From NCBI GenBank assembly GCA_001642005.1, contig LWCA01000642.1, positions 1 to 21,499 on the forward strand: a DNA stretch of 21,499 nucleotides, written 5' to 3'. Position 1 is the first letter of the stretch. Each line of letters begins with the position of its first letter. The position numbers were made by a program, and so were the translations under genes. Positions 19,668 through 21,499 of this stretch are shown here, one piece after another. The notes beneath the pieces were generated by a model. It had not been told where the DNA came from, did not search any database, and worked only from the letters and a program-made list of their open reading frames with translations. Source of the stretch: Intoshia linei. Taxonomy: Eukaryota > Orthonectida > Rhopaluridae.

Positions 19668-20455
19668 GTCATTTTATTTTATTTAAATATATTTTTACGT
19701 TTGTCTCGATTAATCAAGTTTCACTTATACCAACTTTTAATGCAGTGTCCCTTTTCTTCAGGATTGTTCTGTAAGCTCGCATATTTTTATTGAAATGTAT
19801 ATGTATTCATTTTTTTAGCCGGGTATTTTAGTTTTTGTAAACAAAAATTAATATAAAAATAAACTTAAATTTAGTTATTTTTTTAATTAATTAATTACTT
19901 ACTTAATTTATGAGCGCAACTTGGTTAAGAATATTTTTGACAAACGATTTTTGACATCGTGATTTCTATTCAAAAATACACGTGATCTACCTGGTACGTT
20001 TTGTAAAATCGCAAAATTATAAATAAACACGCAAACTAATGACCACGTTATAAAAACCTTGAATTTTATTCCATTCATCTATACCAGATACAGTCAATTT
20101 GTACTACAATTTTCTGTTCAACATTAAACGTATTTACTTTACTAAAGCAATTTTTTAATTGTCTTCGTTTTTACTCTTTTACATGCCCGAATGATTATCA
20201 TTACTACATCAAAAAGATTTATATCGATTTTGGCTACATATATTTAGTATAGTATTAGGTCTATAGTGGTCATTTCTAATTTAACACAGGACAACATTTT
20301 TACAATTTTAAAAAAATTTCTGCTAGGTTTTATTTTTAAATGATAGAGCAAATTGCAAAATGTATATTTTGAAAGATAGAGGGAAATGTGTCTCCTAGTT
20401 ACCGTAATAATATCATATTAATATTGTTTATTACTATAATATTATATAAGAACTA

Positions 20456-20860
20456 GATTGACTGTTATGTACTACGTACAAACCGCACCTAGCTCTGCCG
20501 AGGTCACATTTTTATTATACCAAAAAAATAAATTCACGTTGAAAATATAACTTAAAAATTCTACTATTTACTATTATCAATTATTTAATTGAGTTGTTCC
20601 CAAACATTTTGAATTTTTAAAATTCGTATCAGTGTATATATTTTTTTAAATTCTCGAACTCGCTCGATTTTCAAAAAAAAGGGCAATTGGGCTTTTTGAC
20701 CCGTAACATGTGAGTTTGGAGGTTAAAATTTATTTTGCTAACACCCCGGAAAAAACTGTAATTGAAATGTGGACTTAATAAAATTCTAAAACGGGTTATT
20801 TAAATAAAGCTGAACACACACACAAACAAAAATCGCGTAGCATATTATATAAATTAGGAT
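20456..20860 (+). repeat. Interspersed repeat copy 5 (in receptor intron 1)
   Basis: The head is 'gattgactgttatgtactac', followed by 'cctagctctgccgaggtcac'; the middle is 'ttttgacccgtaacatgtga' and the tail 'cacacacacaaacaaaaatcg' to 'tatataaattaggat'. It matches copy 4 minus its central 250-bp block. No ORF. Confidence 0.75.
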
Positions 20861-21260
20861 TAAAATATCAAAAACACAGTTTTAGCACGATTATGTTATA
20901 AAGCTAATGCACTTAGCTATATATTTTATCATTAAAATGAGCATGATACATTTTATTATTTTTTTACTCTTTTTATCATTTCAAAAGCTCTTTTTAGTCT
21001 ACAGTAGAATCTCGATCATACATACAGTCAATTATACATAAAGCAAAATTGTAAATTTAATTTTAGTACATATTGATAATCAAAACTTCATATTACATTT
21101 TAAGTTTAGATAATTCTGTTGAAATAGGAATTAGTATTTTTAATAGATTATTTTGTACTAAATAATGATGAAATTTTATTTTAAAACTTAATTGAGTCTA
21201 AATATTAATATTCCATGATAATTTTTTTAAATTTAAATTTATGATAATGTTTATGATTTT

Positions 21261-21499
21261 AAAATCCGCATCAGCGTATATATTTTTTTAAATTCTCGAA
21301 CTCGTTTGATTTTCAAAAAAAAGACAATTGGGATATATATTTTTTTAAATTCTCCAACTCGTTTGATTTTCAAAAAGAGGGACAATTTTTTAAATTCTCC
21401 AACTCGTTTGCTTTTCAAAAAGAGGGACAACAGGGCTTTTTGACACTTAAGATGTAAAATTGGGAGGTTGAAATATATCTTAATATACGTCCCGAAAAA
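21261..21499 (+). repeat. Interspersed repeat copy 6 (3' part, runs off right edge)
   Basis: It begins 'aaaatccgcatcagcgtata', parallel to 'aaaattcgtatcagtgtata' at 20619 in copy 5. It reaches 'ctttttgacacttaagatgt' and 'gggaggttgaaatatatc'. It is truncated by the window edge. Its 'aaattctcgaactcg' block is multiplied into a small tandem array. Confidence 0.7.
21279..21430 (+). repeat. Three-unit tandem duplication inside repeat copy 6
   Basis: Three units of about 45-55 bp follow one another (starting near 21279, 21334 and 21386). Each reads 'ttttttaaattctc', then 'aactcgtttg', then 'ttttcaaaaa' and 'gacaa'. Units 2 and 3 share 'ctccaactcg' and 'aaagagggacaa' and are more alike than either is to unit 1, suggesting stepwise duplication. 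Other copies have a single unit. Confidence 0.75.

Larger units (their letters stand above)
19668..21499 (+). other. Receptor intron 1 (continues past window)
   Basis: There are at least 1.8 kb of intron after the phase-2 donor at 19668. It contains a diverged match to the foldback element interior at 19908-19985 ('tatgagcgcaacttggttaa', 'ttcaaaaatacacgtgat'), repeat copy 5 and repeat copy 6 with a small tandem array. No exon encoding the remainder of zinc finger 1 was found on the plus strand. Confidence 0.6.

Noticed and set aside
19755-19800. Acceptor-like 'cccttttcttcag' in the receptor intron
   Set aside because: The sequence after it does not continue the zinc finger (no CEGCKGFF) and hits a stop at once in the required phase.

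Overview
The window is nuclear DNA of an invertebrate animal. It is strongly A+T rich (roughly three quarters by eye). Its genes are broken by GT-AG introns, and all recognisable products are animal proteins: a PP4 phosphatase catalytic subunit, the WD40 protein STRAP/unrip, a SUEL-type lectin membrane protein and the start of an RXR/USP-like nuclear receptor. Seven introns are only 35-45 nt long, near the lower limit for animals. Such introns are known from flatworms and a few other compact or AT-rich lineages and are unusual for insects or vertebrates. I cannot name the species.

Layout. Positions 1-426 (minus strand) hold a retropepsin-like aspartic protease ORF of an LTR-retrotransposon type that runs off the left edge. 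Two minus-strand genes follow, almost touching: STRAP (4 exons, 683-2445, 340 aa) and, upstream of it in transcription, PPP4C (9 exons, 2534-6077, 305 aa). Only 88 nt separate the PPP4C stop from the STRAP start, and the PPP4C AATAAA lies inside that gap. About 700 bp of AT-rich DNA (6078-6791) then separates PPP4C from a divergent plus-strand gene (6792-10145). That gene encodes a basic Lys-rich protein I do not recognise; one intron holds a decayed Tc1-like transposase and another holds an unexplained coding-like segment. Next on the plus strand is a six-exon gene (10865-17972) for a 377-aa type I membrane protein: signal peptide, SUEL lectin domain, glycosylated ectodomain, transmembrane helix and cytoplasmic tail. 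Last is the first coding exon of an RXR/USP-like receptor (18820-19667), whose intron fills the rest of the window.

Large introns are packed with non-autonomous mobile DNA. One AT-rich interspersed family recurs in both orientations in introns of four genes (one of those copies is a short, weak match). There is also a 400-bp TA-flanked foldback element, a nested hairpin element at 16481-16766, a possible 1.8-kb element with matching ends around it, and a possible short hAT-like element. Most of the length difference between the ultrashort and the multi-kb introns can be attributed to these insertions.

Functional links. PPP4C and STRAP are both connected to the SMN complex in other animals: STRAP is the SMN-associated protein unrip, and PP4 with its R2 subunit has been reported to associate with Gemin3/Gemin4. 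Their operon-like spacing is therefore the most interesting gene arrangement here. The other genes show no obvious joint pathway.
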